From contig CAMAUL010000008.1 in assembly GCA_945861405.1 (NCBI GenBank), positions 1-63,363 of the forward strand: a DNA stretch of 63,363 bases, in the 5' to 3' direction. How positions within the stretch are numbered: the first letter of the stretch is position 1; every line of letters starts with the position of its first letter. Shown piece by piece: positions 40,159-50,515 of the stretch. Both the position numbers and the translations under genes were made by a program. This DNA comes from Candidatus Methylobacter oryzae. GTDB taxonomy: Bacteria > Pseudomonadota > Gammaproteobacteria > Methylococcales > Methylomonadaceae. Below the pieces are notes generated by a model. The model saw only the letters and a list, made by a program, of their open reading frames with translations. It was not told the DNA's origin and did no database searches.

Positions 40159-41201
40159 TTTATACTCGTGTGTGATTGCAACAGTTGCCTAATAGGTGCG
40201 GCTAGGCCAAGCTTATTAAGCTGCTCAACTTTATACCAGACAGTCTGATTGGCTTCCATCACAAAATTTATAGGGTTATCGGCTTGAACCAGCTGCGGCG
40301 TGTAGTCCAGATGATAATGGGAAAAGGTGTGCCGCCGTGTTGCCAGGGTCTGCTGACCGGTAATTTGAATACTCTTGGTTAAGCACCAGTCCTGTGCCGA
40401 TTCAATGCTGTTAAATTCCGGCAGGCTCCATAAGCCGCCCCAGATACCGGTCGGCGGTCTTTTTTCCAGCAATATCCGGTTATCGGCACCGCTCAGCAAT
40501 AACAAGGTAAGCTGTTTGACCGGCAGGGTCTTGGCAGGTTTCGGCGTTGGGAATGCCGATACCTTATCGGCAAGTCGGGCCAAGCAACCGGCATTAAGAG
40601 GGCAGGCACTACAAGCCGGTTTGCTGCGGGTACAGACGGTTGCGCCTAGATCCATGATGGCCTGGGTGTAATCCGCGACGCGATCTAGGGGCGTCAGTCG
40701 GGCGCTGATTGCCCACAGTTCCTTGTTGACCGCGCTGTTGCCCGACCAGCCAGATATAGCTTTAAACCGGGTCAGTACGCGTTTGACGTTGCCATCAAGT
40801 ATCGGCTGGCTTTTATTAAAGGCGATGCTCAATATCGCTCCGGCCGTAGACAATCCTATGCCGGGCAATTCAATGAGTTCATCCAGCGTATCGGGAAAGC
40901 GGCCCCGCTTGGCAATCAGTTGCGCGGTTTTGTGCAGGTTGCGGGCGCGGGCGTAGTAGCCCAAACCCGACCAAAGATGCAGTACCTCATCAACAGGCGC
41001 GTTCGCCAAACTTGCTATATCGGGAAATTTTTCTATAAAGGCATTGAAGTAAGGAATAACGGTCGCGACCTGAGTTTGCTGCAACATGGTTTCTGAAAGC
41101 CACACGCGGTAAGGCGTTAGGTCTTGTTGCCAGGGCAGGTCTTTACGGCCGTATTGATCAAACCAGGCGAGGATATTTTGTTGAAAAGCGGATGGACTCA
41201 T
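40155..41201 (-). CDS. mutY: A/G-specific adenine DNA glycosylase
   Basis: MutY removes adenine mispaired with 8-oxoguanine. The 348 residues contain the catalytic region (WLSETMLQQTQVATVIPYF), the helix-hairpin-helix LPGIGLSTAGAILS, and the [4Fe-4S] cluster cysteines in CTRSKPACSACPLNAGC. A C-terminal NUDIX-like domain recognises 8-oxoguanine. Length is typical. It lies 26 bases after the AsmA-family gene. Confidence 0.97.
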   Translation of the reverse strand: MSPSAFQQNILAWFDQYGRKDLPWQQDLTPYRVWLSETMLQQTQVATVIPYFNAFIEKFPDIASLANAPVDEVLHLWSGLGYYARARNLHKTAQLIAKRGRFPDTLDELIELPGIGLSTAGAILSIAFNKSQPILDGNVKRVLTRFKAISGWSGNSAVNKELWAISARLTPLDRVADYTQAIMDLGATVCTRSKPACSACPLNAGCLARLADKVSAFPTPKPAKTLPVKQLTLLLLSGADNRILLEKRPPTGIWGGLWSLPEFNSIESAQDWCLTKSIQITGQQTLATRRHTFSHYHLDYTPQLVQADNPINFVMEANQTVWYKVEQLNKLGLAAPIRQLLQSHTSIK

Positions 41202-41227
41202 AGCTTGGGGTAAGGTTTATGTCGGCG

Positions 41228-43372
41228 CTATCTCAAAAAGCCTTTCAACAGATCGCCCAGACCAGGGCCGAGTTTCTTGTCGAGTTTATTGATTAGCTTG
41301 TCGATTTTGGCTTTGTTTTTATCGGTCAATAATGATGCGATGTCGATGGTATACGATGGCTGGCTCAGCGTTCCGGCAATGTTGATGGCTACAGCGCCTT
41401 TGACCTGTTCCGGCTCAGCGGCGTCACTATCCAGCAGCTGGGCATCGACTTTATAGTCTAGCGCTTCGGAATTCAGGTTTACGTTGCCTTTGCCATCGAC
41501 ACGCAATTTCGAGGATTTGGCGACTAGGTCGTTATTCTGGATCAAGCCGTTAGTGATCGTTGCCGTGCCGCTCATTTCCGAAAATAGGGTCTGGTCGTTT
41601 TTATAGTCTTTGGGTAATTCCGGTTCCTTGATCAGCGCTTTGCCTTCGTCAATGATTTTTTGCAGATTAAAGCCCTTGACCACACCGTCTTTGAACAGGA
41701 AGCTTAGCTGGCCGTTGAGTGACGCTTTCAATTCGTCTGTTTTATGCCCCTGCCCTTGCAGCTGTACGGATGCGTCAACGATACCGCTCATCCGGGCTGT
41801 ACCATTGTAGTCTTTCAGCAAAGGCTCGATTTGCACATGGTCGATTTTTTCGTTCACTGCCAGCGTCGATTTGTCACCCTGCGCATCCATGCTGAGATCG
41901 CCTGTATAGCTGCCTTGATAAAACTGTTTGGCGGATTGTTGCGTGGTGATTACGCCGTTTTTAGTGTTCAAGTTGAGATGGATGTCCTGCATCGTCAAAC
42001 CGTTGGCTTTAAGTTTGCCCAGCGACACCGTGCCTTCGGCATTGAGTTTTCTCAAGGTCTCGACAGGCAAAGCCGAAAATCCGCCAGCCAAAAAAACCGC
42101 AGGGCTGGCTATCGGCTTGGATGCTTTATCGGCAGGCGGTAAATAACGATCGACATCAAGCGCATCAATATCCAGATTGAAGCTGACAGCAGGCTGGGCA
42201 AAGTCTTTAAAGCTTACCGCTCCCAGCTCACGCGCCTTACCTACATCCCTGTAGGCAATGCCGACAGCGCCTTTAATTTGGCTCTCGTCCAGAGCTATTG
42301 CCAGGTTTTGCAGATTGGCCGAATCGGTTGCCGCTGCCAAGTCGAAATTGACGGACAGCTTGCTTAAGGCATTGGCATCCTGCATTGCAGGCACGGCGAT
42401 AGCCAGTTGCTGCATGACTTTGGCGGGGCTAAATTGTGCAATCGCGACAGAACCTTGAAAAGAGGGCTTATCCTTAATGGACGTGCCAGTCATTTCGGCA
42501 GTCAGTATCGCGTCGCCCAATTTGAGCTGCAAGCCGGAAATTTTGGCTGTTTGTTGGCTCATATCCAGCGCGACATCGGCAACGGTTAATGCCGCCGTTA
42601 ATGATTTGCCGGGAACGGTTTCACCCGAGGTGATTACTTGCAAGTCGCTGTGGCGTAGCGCAAAAATATCGAGCTGTTCATTAACAGTTAGTTCGGTGTT
42701 GAATTTGACGGCCTGGATGGTGTTGGCGCTACTATTCAAAACGGTTAAGGAAGCGGCGATGCTGGTCGGCTGATCGAAGTTGAATTTATCGGCATTCAGG
42801 TTAAGGTCTTTTATCTCGATGTGCCGTTCGGCTGCCAAATCATCCCAGTTAATCCGGGCATTTTCAAGCGCAATGCCGCCGATGGCGAAAGCCGCCGGTG
42901 TTGCGGCAGGTATGGGCTGTTGCTCCAGATTGCCGACGCTTGGCGTTGGTGAGGATGGTGTCTGTTTGGGAGTGGTTAGGTCAGCCCAGTTGGCGATGCC
43001 CTGTTTGTTCCTGGCAAGGTTCAAGACTAGGCCTTTTAACACGATGTGGCTGACTTCTATTTTTTTTGATAGCAGCGGCAGCAACAGTACTTTGATCTGG
43101 CTTTCCTCGATAGTTGCAAAAGGCCGGTCTTGAAATTCGGGCGCATTGCTTAGCGCAAGTTTTCCTGTAGAAATGCCAAGCCAAGGGATCAGCGAGAGTT
43201 TTAATTCGCCATCCAGTACTAGCTCCCGACCGGTTTTGTCCTTAACAGCGGCGGCAATATCAGGCTTAAAGTTATTGGGATCGATAACGAATGGCAGGAT
43301 GCAGATGGCGGCTACCAGCAGCACAGCCATTGCGGCAATAGTCGCTAAGATGATTTTAAACGGTTTTCCCAC
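41228..43372 (-). CDS. AsmA family protein
   Basis: The 714-residue protein has an N-terminal membrane anchor (IILATIAAMAVLLVAAICIL), then the AsmA start NFKPDIAAAVKDKTGRELVL with ELKLSLIPWLGISTGKLALS. The C-terminal part (LNGQLSFLFKDGVVKGFNLQ, then VQLLDSD type strands) is also characteristic. AsmA proteins are large periplasmic repeats-of-beta-groove proteins implicated in phospholipid or outer-membrane homeostasis. It forms an asmA-mutY-yggX unit. Confidence 0.9.
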   Translation of the reverse strand: MGKPFKIILATIAAMAVLLVAAICILPFVIDPNNFKPDIAAAVKDKTGRELVLDGELKLSLIPWLGISTGKLALSNAPEFQDRPFATIEESQIKVLLLPLLSKKIEVSHIVLKGLVLNLARNKQGIANWADLTTPKQTPSSPTPSVGNLEQQPIPAATPAAFAIGGIALENARINWDDLAAERHIEIKDLNLNADKFNFDQPTSIAASLTVLNSSANTIQAVKFNTELTVNEQLDIFALRHSDLQVITSGETVPGKSLTAALTVADVALDMSQQTAKISGLQLKLGDAILTAEMTGTSIKDKPSFQGSVAIAQFSPAKVMQQLAIAVPAMQDANALSKLSVNFDLAAATDSANLQNLAIALDESQIKGAVGIAYRDVGKARELGAVSFKDFAQPAVSFNLDIDALDVDRYLPPADKASKPIASPAVFLAGGFSALPVETLRKLNAEGTVSLGKLKANGLTMQDIHLNLNTKNGVITTQQSAKQFYQGSYTGDLSMDAQGDKSTLAVNEKIDHVQIEPLLKDYNGTARMSGIVDASVQLQGQGHKTDELKASLNGQLSFLFKDGVVKGFNLQKIIDEGKALIKEPELPKDYKNDQTLFSEMSGTATITNGLIQNNDLVAKSSKLRVDGKGNVNLNSEALDYKVDAQLLDSDAAEPEQVKGAVAINIAGTLSQPSYTIDIASLLTDKNKAKIDKLINKLDKKLGPGLGDLLKGFLR

Positions 43373-43443
43373 ACTATTCTCCTTGCGTAAAAGGTGTAAT
43401 CACGATCAATTATGGAATATCATTATCTACTTATAACAGACAA

Positions 43444-43549
43444 GTAGGGTGGGCAGCGCTTTTCTGCCCACCACATTGGTGAATCCATGTTTGGGTGTTG
43501 TGAACGGTGCACCCGAGGGCATAAAGGCAAAAACCCCTGCCCACCCTAC
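43444..43549. repeat. 106-bp element with 13-bp perfect terminal inverted repeats
   Basis: The left end GTAGGGTGGGCAG and right end CTGCCCACCCTAC are perfect inverses, and the left end also forms its own hairpin (GGTGGGCAG with CTGCCCACC). This is again the GTAG...CTAC architecture. The 368-base gap between the AsmA-family gene and the small membrane protein consists largely of this element and the following repeat; I see no gene. Confidence 0.8.
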
Positions 43550-43600
43550 TTTACGGGTAACTGCTCACTCCTTATTTTAACCGTAAAGCCTATTCTGAAT

Positions 43601-43661
43601 GTCCAAAGCCAGCTTTGGACTCCAGAAAGTGCGTTATCGGAGTTCAAAGCTGGCTTTGAAC
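43601..43661. repeat. Paired hairpins of the GGAG/CTCC family
   Basis: TCCAAAGCCAGCTTTGGA is followed by CTCC, and after 15 bases GGAG precedes TTCAAAGCTGGCTTTGAA. The same hairpins in the opposite order form the apaH-folA element at 8209-8267. The arms have diverged by two compensating positions. Confidence 0.8.
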
Positions 43662-43740
43662 ATAATAGGAGCGAGCGTCAGATAGGGTGAGTAGTTACCT
43701 TTACGGTATGTTTATTATAATTGAAAAATGAGGTATAAAA

Positions 43741-44028
43741 ATGTTGCATTTGGCTAGATTTGCTGCAATTGCAGTTCTTGTATGGTTTTATCTGTCCGCA
43801 AAGGAAAAGGGGCAGCCGCCAATTAATTGGGCTATCACCGGATTGATCGGTTATTGGATTACTTGGTGGGCGGTTAAGCTGACGGTGGTTTCCGCTTTAT
43901 CAGGCATGGTTGCTAAAAATCCCACAGGGACTTTTTTACTGGTGCAAATACCCGCGTTATGTGCAATCGGTGCGGCTTTTTTAATCAGAAAGAAATTGTT
44001 GGCGGATGCGGCTGGGAAAGACGAGTAA
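43741..44028 (+). CDS. Small membrane protein, unknown function
   Basis: The 95-residue product has three hydrophobic segments (AAIAVLVWFYLSA, WAITGLIGYWITWWAVKLTV and LVQIPALCAIGAAFLI) and a charged C-terminus ending AAGKDE. AATGAGG before the ATG gives weak support for initiation. I recognise no family. It faces the convergent FapA-like gene. Confidence 0.6.
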   Translation: MLHLARFAAIAVLVWFYLSAKEKGQPPINWAITGLIGYWITWWAVKLTVVSALSGMVAKNPTGTFLLVQIPALCAIGAAFLIRKKLLADAAGKDE

Positions 44029-44051
44029 GGTTATGGTAATTAATGCTCGGA

Positions 44052-45728
44052 TTAGGTTCCAAAGCTGATTTTTCCATCAATGAGCCGAAAAGAAGTTTTA
44101 CCCCGCTCCTCTCTGGCTCGCCAGGGTTGGTTGCCGATCCAAACCTCAACGCCGTTAAAGATGGTTTGATCCACAACAACTTTGGCATACTCAGCAAATG
44201 ACATTTCGGACAGCAGGCTTTCCCGGTCAGCTTGAAGTTGGGCGATTTCGACGGTCAGTTTGTCCAGGGTGCGGCGAGCCTTATCTAGCAGCCCATTCTT
44301 GTCTTTTTCAGGATTATTTTCAACGAAAGCGATAATCTTATTCATATCCTCAAGTTTTTTTTCATTCTCCTCAATGGCACTTTCGAGACCGTTCAGTTGC
44401 TCCTGAGTATGTGGATTTACGCCTGCCTGAATAAAGGTTTTGGTGCCGGCGGCAGAGCCGGCTGAGGTGGCTTGTACCAGCATCATCGCACTGGCAGTGC
44501 CTCCGCTGAGCAGGCCTTTTTTTCCGCCGGGTTTTCCGACTAAAATTTGATTGATTGCAGTCAAGTGATTATTCATGGAATATTCTTCAATGATGATGCT
44601 GGTTCCGGCATCAATACTGACATATTTGGCAAAACGGGCAGTAACCGAGCCTTTGCAGGAAAGTCTTCCTCCCATTGAAGTTGCCGAATTGCCGCCAGGG
44701 ACGCTGTTACCGATTATGCCGCCTTTGATGCTGATATTCCCGCCGGCTTCAATTTCTGCGGCCTCAACGGTTCCACCTATGAATATGTCTTCTAATGCGT
44801 AAACCTTCATCCCATCCATAACATCGCCCAAGATATTAATCGTGCCATCGAAACTCAAGTTTCCCGTTGAGATGTTCACCTGCGGCACGGTGATGGTAGG
44901 CGAAACCATAACTCCAGTGGGAAACAGTATCGGTTGACCGATGATCGTAGCCCGTAGCAGCTCGTTATCATCCGGATCAAGCATGGCACCTTTCAGATCC
45001 GGGGTAAAAGGCGTGTTTTGGCTGGCCTTGGGCGTAAGCACCTGTCCCAGGATGTTTTCTCCTTTCTTTCCTTCGGTTGGGAGAGTGCGGCGCATCAGCG
45101 GATCGCCTTCTTTCACAAGGATAAGCTTCCCAAGATCACGAAAATCTGCAATGCCGTATTCATTTATCTGGGGGCGTCGTTCTTGTATTTCCGGTATCAA
45201 ACTATGGAACTGCGCATCAAGGCCCTGTATGGCCGGACGGCCTTGAGCAATGAGGTAATCTGTGGCTACGCCTTCCTTTAGGATGGCTTCGAGTTCAGTG
45301 GAGGTGATCAGGCCGCTGACGATGCCTTTTTCTTTCAGGGATTGGCGGATTTGTTCAAAGGTGACCGGAGCGCCACCGTACGCAGGGGTCAAGGTGAGCC
45401 GGGCGCTCATCTTGTCGTCGGCGACCTTGATGATAAATTCGCCATCCCGGCGCTCGCCGATTTCCAACATAAAACTGGCATTGGTGTTGTTATACAGCTG
45501 CACCAAACGTGAGAACGCTTGTTCGTCCAGAAACAGGTCGGATAGGTTCTGCTGGCTTAGCATTTCCCTGGCCGTAGCGCCATCCAGCGTGACCTTGCCC
45601 TCGCCCTGTTCGTATACAGCAAGCAATTTGTTGTTTTCGTTCAGGGTGAAGGCCAGAGACGCTTTACGGGTCACGCTGTCAGGCGTGACTTCGTCGGGTG
45701 TCGCTTGGTCTGGCATTGCTTCGTCCAC
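44052..45728 (-). CDS. FapA family (DUF342) protein
   Basis: The 558-residue protein matches DUF342/FapA. An N-terminal region ends with LNEYGIADFRDLGKLILVKEGDP-type sequence (quoted in part). A right-handed parallel beta-helix follows (LSFDGTINILGDVMDGMKVY, then IFIGGTVEAAEIEAGGNISI). A coiled coil lies near the C-terminus (EQLNGLESAIEENEKKLEDM). The B. subtilis FapA homologue is linked to flagellar assembly, but DUF342 proteins are widespread and the role here is not defined. Confidence 0.83.
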   Translation of the reverse strand: MDEAMPDQATPDEVTPDSVTRKASLAFTLNENNKLLAVYEQGEGKVTLDGATAREMLSQQNLSDLFLDEQAFSRLVQLYNNTNASFMLEIGERRDGEFIIKVADDKMSARLTLTPAYGGAPVTFEQIRQSLKEKGIVSGLITSTELEAILKEGVATDYLIAQGRPAIQGLDAQFHSLIPEIQERRPQINEYGIADFRDLGKLILVKEGDPLMRRTLPTEGKKGENILGQVLTPKASQNTPFTPDLKGAMLDPDDNELLRATIIGQPILFPTGVMVSPTITVPQVNISTGNLSFDGTINILGDVMDGMKVYALEDIFIGGTVEAAEIEAGGNISIKGGIIGNSVPGGNSATSMGGRLSCKGSVTARFAKYVSIDAGTSIIIEEYSMNNHLTAINQILVGKPGGKKGLLSGGTASAMMLVQATSAGSAAGTKTFIQAGVNPHTQEQLNGLESAIEENEKKLEDMNKIIAFVENNPEKDKNGLLDKARRTLDKLTVEIAQLQADRESLLSEMSFAEYAKVVVDQTIFNGVEVWIGNQPWRAREERGKTSFRLIDGKISFGT

Positions 45729-46067
45729 TTGTTCATCCCTATGACAAAATCTGTAGCATTACTAAAAATTATAATGATGCTATGCGCGTATCGAGGTTAA
45801 ATATGCCCAGTCGGTCACAGTTTTATAAAAGACAAGGCGTTAATGCAAGTTGAGTTAGTAGCAGGGAGATAAACTCTACAAATTGTCAGCTTACATTCAT
45901 TTTAACAAAAATCAACAGAATAAGAGCTGCTATTTTTAGCTTCGTGAATAGCAACAGTTGTCAAACGCTTATGTCCTGTGTCCAAAGGTAACAGTCATTA
46001 ACATTAACGTGCAGTTAAAAACTGTCGAACATAGGCAGTGTGAAGCTGAGTTCGGGGCTGACGTAGG

Positions 46068-46078
46068 GGCGGTAGCAT
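46068..46078 (+). promoter_or_regulatory. Possible ops-like element (GGCGGTAGCAT)
   Basis: GGCGGTAGCAT matches the core of the ops/JUMPstart element (GGCGGTAGnnT) that recruits RfaH-type antitermination factors to long polysaccharide operons. It is on the operon strand, but lies almost 1 kb before manC, farther than usual. An 11-base match can occur by chance. Confidence 0.25.
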
Positions 46079-46962
46079 ATCGATCTGGAATTGCCCAGGT
46101 CGTACGCGACGGTGCTGTTCAACCTGCCTTCACCGCTGCTACCCAGTAAATCCAACGATTTAAGGAGACTTCGCCGCGTTACGGGGTGCTGTTGAAAAAG
46201 GCCTTTATTTTGGTAAAATAAAATCAATAAGACAGTAACAAATAATACTGGATGAGCAGTTAGAATTTGAATCTGTCTCATAACATTTAAATATTTAATG
46301 ACAAAATAAATAGAGGCCACTTCATTCTGTGCAGATGAAAGTTTTGTTCGTCAGCCTATGAAAATCAACTGAGGCCAACGTCTTCAGGCTTTACAGTCGC
46401 AATCAGAAGGGCTGGCAAATGGAAAGTTTTCACACTAAAACGGTTGTGTTATAGTACGGTCAATTTTTGAGTGAGTGCTGATCTTGTTCTCACCAGATCA
46501 TTGAAATCTCCTGTCCGCGCTTGGTGATTGTCATGCAGAATGGTAAGCCTAATAAAACTTGCCAGAGAATGCTTTGCACGAAGAAAGTTACCTTATTGGG
46601 TTGCGTTTTTTGAGACAAATCCGTGCTGAGCTAGCGCGATTTGACTCTAGCAATGGGGGGCTGAGGGAAAATCAATTACTGCATTAAAGTGTAAAAGGCT
46701 CATCAAATATGTAAAGCTTTCGCAATAGTAAAAACTAGTTGAGTTATGTTTACCGTTTACTCTGCTCGGAGTCGAGCAAAAAATGCACATGACGTTGAAG
46801 TTCATCAAAATTAAAATGTGTAGCAGAGTAAAAGGGTGGTTATGAGTAATTGCTAGATTGGAGATAAAAATTATACTTAATATTGATGGAGCAGTCGTGA
46901 AAGATGTTTTAGTGGTTCAAGTTATTCAATTGAAGTTGTTTTTGTTAATTTCTCGACACACC

Positions 46963-46985
46963 GCTATGCATGTTCCATGCATAGC
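46963..46985. repeat. Perfect inverted repeat upstream of manC
   Basis: GCTATGCATG and CATGCATAGC flank a TTC loop. The sequence after it (ACCTCCTGCAT and GCAGTCG) resembles parts of the 43-bp repeat at 3-45. It lies 46 bases before the first possible manC start and could be an operator or another dispersed repeat. Confidence 0.5.
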
Positions 46986-47045
46986 TTCCTCCACCCTTGG
47001 AGTCGTACCTCCTGCATTTAGGCAGTCGTCATGTCTGCGGAGATT

Positions 47046-48455
47046 ATGAGTAACATCAGTTATGCCATTATTCTTGCCGGAGGCAGCGGCAGTCGTCTCT
47101 GGCCTCTTTCGCGTACTTTACGTCCCAAGCAATTGCTTCCGCTCGCCGGTGAACAAACGTTGTTGCAACAAACGGCATGTCGTTTGCTCAAGCATGTGGA
47201 TGCAGGATGTTTGTTAACGGTAACTCACCAGGATCACAAGTTTGAAGTAAAAGGGCAATTGGCTGAAGTGGATGCCCAGCTTCCTGTGGCGGTATTGGCC
47301 GAGCCCTGCGCACGCAACACCCTGCCCGCAATTGCCTGGGCGGTTTGGGAGATCTTTAAGCAGGATCCGGAGGCGATGGTCGGAGTTTTTCCTTCCGATC
47401 ACGCGATTAGTGACGAACAAAGTTTTCTTTCGGCTTGGCGATCAGCCGAACTGGCGGCGGCGGAAGGTTATCTAGTGTTGCTTGGCATTACGCCCTCGGA
47501 ACCTGCGACTGGTTACGGCTATATTCAGCCAGGGCAATCCCTAAATCTTGGTGCAGCAGTTAACCCGATTTTGAGCGTATCCCGTTTTGTTGAAAAACCG
47601 GATTTGGACAATGCAAAACGTTTTGTCGAAAGCGGCTTTTTGTGGAACAGCGGCATGTTTGTATTCCGCGCAAGCAATTTTATGCAGTTGCTGGAGCGGC
47701 ATCAGCCTGAAATCCACCGGACAATGACGTCAATGCAGGGAGTGTCCGATGTTGAAGCGTTTTATGACCAGCTGCCGAATCTGTCCATTGATTATGGACT
47801 GGCGGAAAAAGCAGAAAAAGTGGCGGTAGTGCCTGTTGCTATGGGTTGGAGTGATCTTGGCAGCTGGGATTCTATCCATCAGCATCGCGATAAGGATGAA
47901 GCTGGAAATGTCACACAGGGTGACGTCTTGTCGTTGGATACGCAAGACAGCTTGTTATGGAGCTCAAATGGCCTGTTGGCTACGTTGGGTGTACGGAATA
48001 TTGCCGTGATCCAAACAGCTGACGCTACGCTGATTTGTGATCGCAGTCGCACGGAAGACATCAAACAGCTGGTTGCACAGGTGCAGAAAACCCATCCTCA
48101 CCTGACTGAAACGCATTTGACGGTACATCGTCCATGGGGAACCTACACGGTTTTGGAAGAGGGCTCTAATTTCAAGATCAAGTGCATTATCGTTAATCCC
48201 GGCGCCAAACTTTCCATGCAAATGCATAAACATCGCTCCGAACACTGGGTTGTGGTGTCCGGTACAGCTAAAATCATTAATGGCACGCAGGAAATCCAAT
48301 TGGAGCCTAACCAATCAACTTATATTCCCAAGACTCATCGCCATCGTCTGGAAAACTCCGGTAATCTTCCGTTGCAAATTATCGAGGTGCAATGCGGCGA
48401 GTATGTGGGGGAGGACGATATCGTGCGTTTCGATGACACTTATGACAGAGCATAA
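47046..48455 (+). CDS. manC: Mannose-1-phosphate guanylyltransferase / mannose-6-phosphate isomerase
   Basis: This bifunctional enzyme makes GDP-mannose, the precursor of GDP-L-fucose. The nucleotidyltransferase domain begins [20 protein letters not shown], with [17 protein letters not shown] and [12 protein letters not shown]-terminal cupin isomerase domain starts near residue 345 ([28 protein letters not shown]). Two starts are possible: ATG at 47031 or at 47046, the latter giving [13 protein letters not shown]. It is the first gene of the polysaccharide operon. Confidence 0.94.
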   Translation: MSNISYAIILAGGSGSRLWPLSRTLRPKQLLPLAGEQTLLQQTACRLLKHVDAGCLLTVTHQDHKFEVKGQLAEVDAQLPVAVLAEPCARNTLPAIAWAVWEIFKQDPEAMVGVFPSDHAISDEQSFLSAWRSAELAAAEGYLVLLGITPSEPATGYGYIQPGQSLNLGAAVNPILSVSRFVEKPDLDNAKRFVESGFLWNSGMFVFRASNFMQLLERHQPEIHRTMTSMQGVSDVEAFYDQLPNLSIDYGLAEKAEKVAVVPVAMGWSDLGSWDSIHQHRDKDEAGNVTQGDVLSLDTQDSLLWSSNGLLATLGVRNIAVIQTADATLICDRSRTEDIKQLVAQVQKTHPHLTETHLTVHRPWGTYTVLEEGSNFKIKCIIVNPGAKLSMQMHKHRSEHWVVVSGTAKIINGTQEIQLEPNQSTYIPKTHRHRLENSGNLPLQIIEVQCGEYVGEDDIVRFDDTYDRA

Positions 48456-48459
48456 TCCA

Positions 48460-49545
48460 ATGAATAAAATAGCATTAATTACAGGTATTACCGGGCAGGA
48501 TGGTGCCTATTTGGCTGAGTTCCTGCTCCAAAAGGGCTATATAGTTCATGGCATCAAGCGGCGATCATCACTGTTCAATACCGACCGTATTGATCACCTT
48601 TATCAGGATCAGCACGTCAGGGATGCGCGCTTCTTTTTGCATTTCGGCGACTTGACCGACGCGACCAATCTGATCCGCATCATTCAGCAAGTTCAGCCGG
48701 ATGAGATTTATAATCTAGCCGCCATGAGTCATGTTGCAGTGAGTTTTGATACTCCCGAATATACGGCCAATGCCGATGGTATCGGCACGTTACGTATACT
48801 TGAGGCTATTCGCATACTCGGCATGGAAAAGAAGACCCGTTTTTATCAAGCGTCTACTTCGGAGCTATACGGGCTAGTACAGGAAACACCGCAGAAAGAG
48901 ACCACGCCGTTTTATCCGCGTTCTCCTTATGCGGTTGCCAAGCTTTACGCTTACTGGATTACCGTCAATTATCGTGAGGCTTATGGCATGTATGCCTGCA
49001 ACGGCATCCTGTTTAATCATGAAAGTCCAATCCGCGGTGAGACCTTTGTTACTCGCAAGATTACCCGTGCTTTGGCGCGCATTAAGCTTGGTTTACAGGA
49101 TTGCCTATATTTGGGCAATCTCGATGCTCTGCGTGATTGGGGGCATGCCCAAGACTATGTCGAGATGCAATGGCTGATGCTGCAGCAGGATCAGGCAGAG
49201 GATTTTGTAATAGCTACAGGTGAGCAATACAGTGTGCGGCAATTTGTCGAAATTGCGGCAAAAGAACTGGGTATCAGCATCACGTGGAAAGGCCTTGGCG
49301 TAGAAGAAAGGGGGTGTGATGAGCAAGGGCGTTGCATCGTACAGGTTGATGCCCGTTACTTCCGTCCTACGGAAGTTGAGACGTTGCTGGGCGATCCGAG
49401 CAAAGCAAAAGAAAAACTTGGCTGGACGCCGAAGATCACTTTCTATGAATTGGTTTCCGAAATGGTACGTGAAGACCTTAAGGCGGCTGAACGCGACGAG
49501 CTGGTCAAAAAGCACGGCTTCGCTGCTTACGATTATCACGAATAA
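48460..49545 (+). CDS. gmd: GDP-mannose 4,6-dehydratase
   Basis: Gmd converts GDP-D-mannose to GDP-4-keto-6-deoxymannose. The ATG at 48460 gives 361 residues starting [20 protein letters not shown], which carries the NADP loop. [20 protein letters not shown] and the catalytic [12 protein letters not shown] are present, as is [20 protein letters not shown]. The upstream continuation of the frame overlaps manC and is not used. It starts 4 bases after the manC stop. Confidence 0.97.
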   Translation: MNKIALITGITGQDGAYLAEFLLQKGYIVHGIKRRSSLFNTDRIDHLYQDQHVRDARFFLHFGDLTDATNLIRIIQQVQPDEIYNLAAMSHVAVSFDTPEYTANADGIGTLRILEAIRILGMEKKTRFYQASTSELYGLVQETPQKETTPFYPRSPYAVAKLYAYWITVNYREAYGMYACNGILFNHESPIRGETFVTRKITRALARIKLGLQDCLYLGNLDALRDWGHAQDYVEMQWLMLQQDQAEDFVIATGEQYSVRQFVEIAAKELGISITWKGLGVEERGCDEQGRCIVQVDARYFRPTEVETLLGDPSKAKEKLGWTPKITFYELVSEMVREDLKAAERDELVKKHGFAAYDYHE

Positions 49546-49555
49546 ATCATCAGCA

Positions 49556-50515
49556 ATGAATAAGCACACAAGAATATATATTGCTGGACACCGGGGCCTA
49601 GCGGGTAGCGCAATTATGCGTGAGCTGCAACGACAAGGTTACTCCAACTTGATAGGGCGCACCCATGCCGAACTGGACTTGGAAGATGTAACAGCTACCC
49701 AGCAATTTTTCGAGCAGGAACGCCCTGAAATCGTCTTCCTGGCTGCTGCAAAAGTTGGCGGTATACATGCCAACAATAGTTTTCCTGTAGAATTTCTGAT
49801 GAGTAATTTATCGGTTGAGTCCAATGTCTGCCGTGCTGCTTATGCCTCAGGCGTAAACCGTTTGATATTTTTAGGCAGCTCTTGCATCTACCCGCGTGAT
49901 TGTCCGCAACCGATCAAAGAAGAATATCTGCTTACCGGGCCGCTTGAGCCAACCAATCGCGCCTATGCTTTGGCCAAGATTGCCGGTATTGAAATGTGCT
50001 GGTCGTACAATCGTCAATATGGCACAAAATGGCTAGCGGCCATGCCCACCAATTTGTATGGGTCTGGAGATAATTACGATCTGAATAACTCACATGTATT
50101 GCCAGCATTGATACGTAAAATACACGAAGCAAAAGTGGCCGGTGTTGCGGAAGTGGTGCTGTGGGGTAGCGGCACACCCAAACGCGAGTTTTTGTATGTC
50201 GATGATCTGGCGAATGCCTTGGTGTTCCTTGCATCATTAGACGATCAGCGTTATAACGCGTTAACAAGCCCCGCCCAATGCCCACTGATTAACGTGGGCA
50301 CGGGTGAGGATCAGACCATTCGCAAGCTGGCGGAAATAATCGCCGAAGTGGTGGGTTACAGCGGCAAGTTCATACAAGACACATCCAAGCCTGATGGCAC
50401 GATGCGTAAGGTGTTGGATGTGTCCAGAATTAGCAACTTGGGCTGGAAAGCAAGCATTAGTCTGAAAGAGGGGATTAATTTGACTTATAAAGCATTCGGA
50501 GACAATCTGGCATGA
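49556..50515 (+). CDS. fcl: GDP-L-fucose synthase
   Basis: Fcl epimerises and reduces the Gmd product to GDP-L-fucose. From the ATG at 49556 the protein has 319 residues: [18 protein letters not shown] at the NADP site, [34 protein letters not shown] and the catalytic [11 protein letters not shown]. The frame is open upstream within gmd, but that part is not homologous. It completes a manC-gmd-fcl set. Confidence 0.97.
   Translation: MNKHTRIYIAGHRGLAGSAIMRELQRQGYSNLIGRTHAELDLEDVTATQQFFEQERPEIVFLAAAKVGGIHANNSFPVEFLMSNLSVESNVCRAAYASGVNRLIFLGSSCIYPRDCPQPIKEEYLLTGPLEPTNRAYALAKIAGIEMCWSYNRQYGTKWLAAMPTNLYGSGDNYDLNNSHVLPALIRKIHEAKVAGVAEVVLWGSGTPKREFLYVDDLANALVFLASLDDQRYNALTSPAQCPLINVGTGEDQTIRKLAEIIAEVVGYSGKFIQDTSKPDGTMRKVLDVSRISNLGWKASISLKEGINLTYKAFGDNLA

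Larger units (their letters stand above)
45729..47030. other. 1.3-kb gene-free leader of the polysaccharide operon
   Basis: No gene with family motifs or a convincing start is seen. A minus-strand frame at 46015-46320 (101 codons, ending SPELSFTLPMFDSF) has a hydrophobic start (ILTAHPVLFVTVLLILFY) but matches nothing I recognise, and could be a gene remnant. The second half is AT-rich. It likely contains the promoter and long untranslated leader of the downstream operon. Confidence 0.5.

Noticed and set aside
46015..46320. A 101-codon minus-strand frame in the operon leader with a hydrophobic N-terminus
   Set aside because: No recognised family, no clear ribosome-binding site, and the C-terminal half could be a remnant; kept only in the description of the gene-free leader.
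46858..47049. A 63-codon plus-strand frame just before manC
   Set aside because: It needs a TTG start, runs through the inverted repeat and the manC start, and has no recognisable domain.
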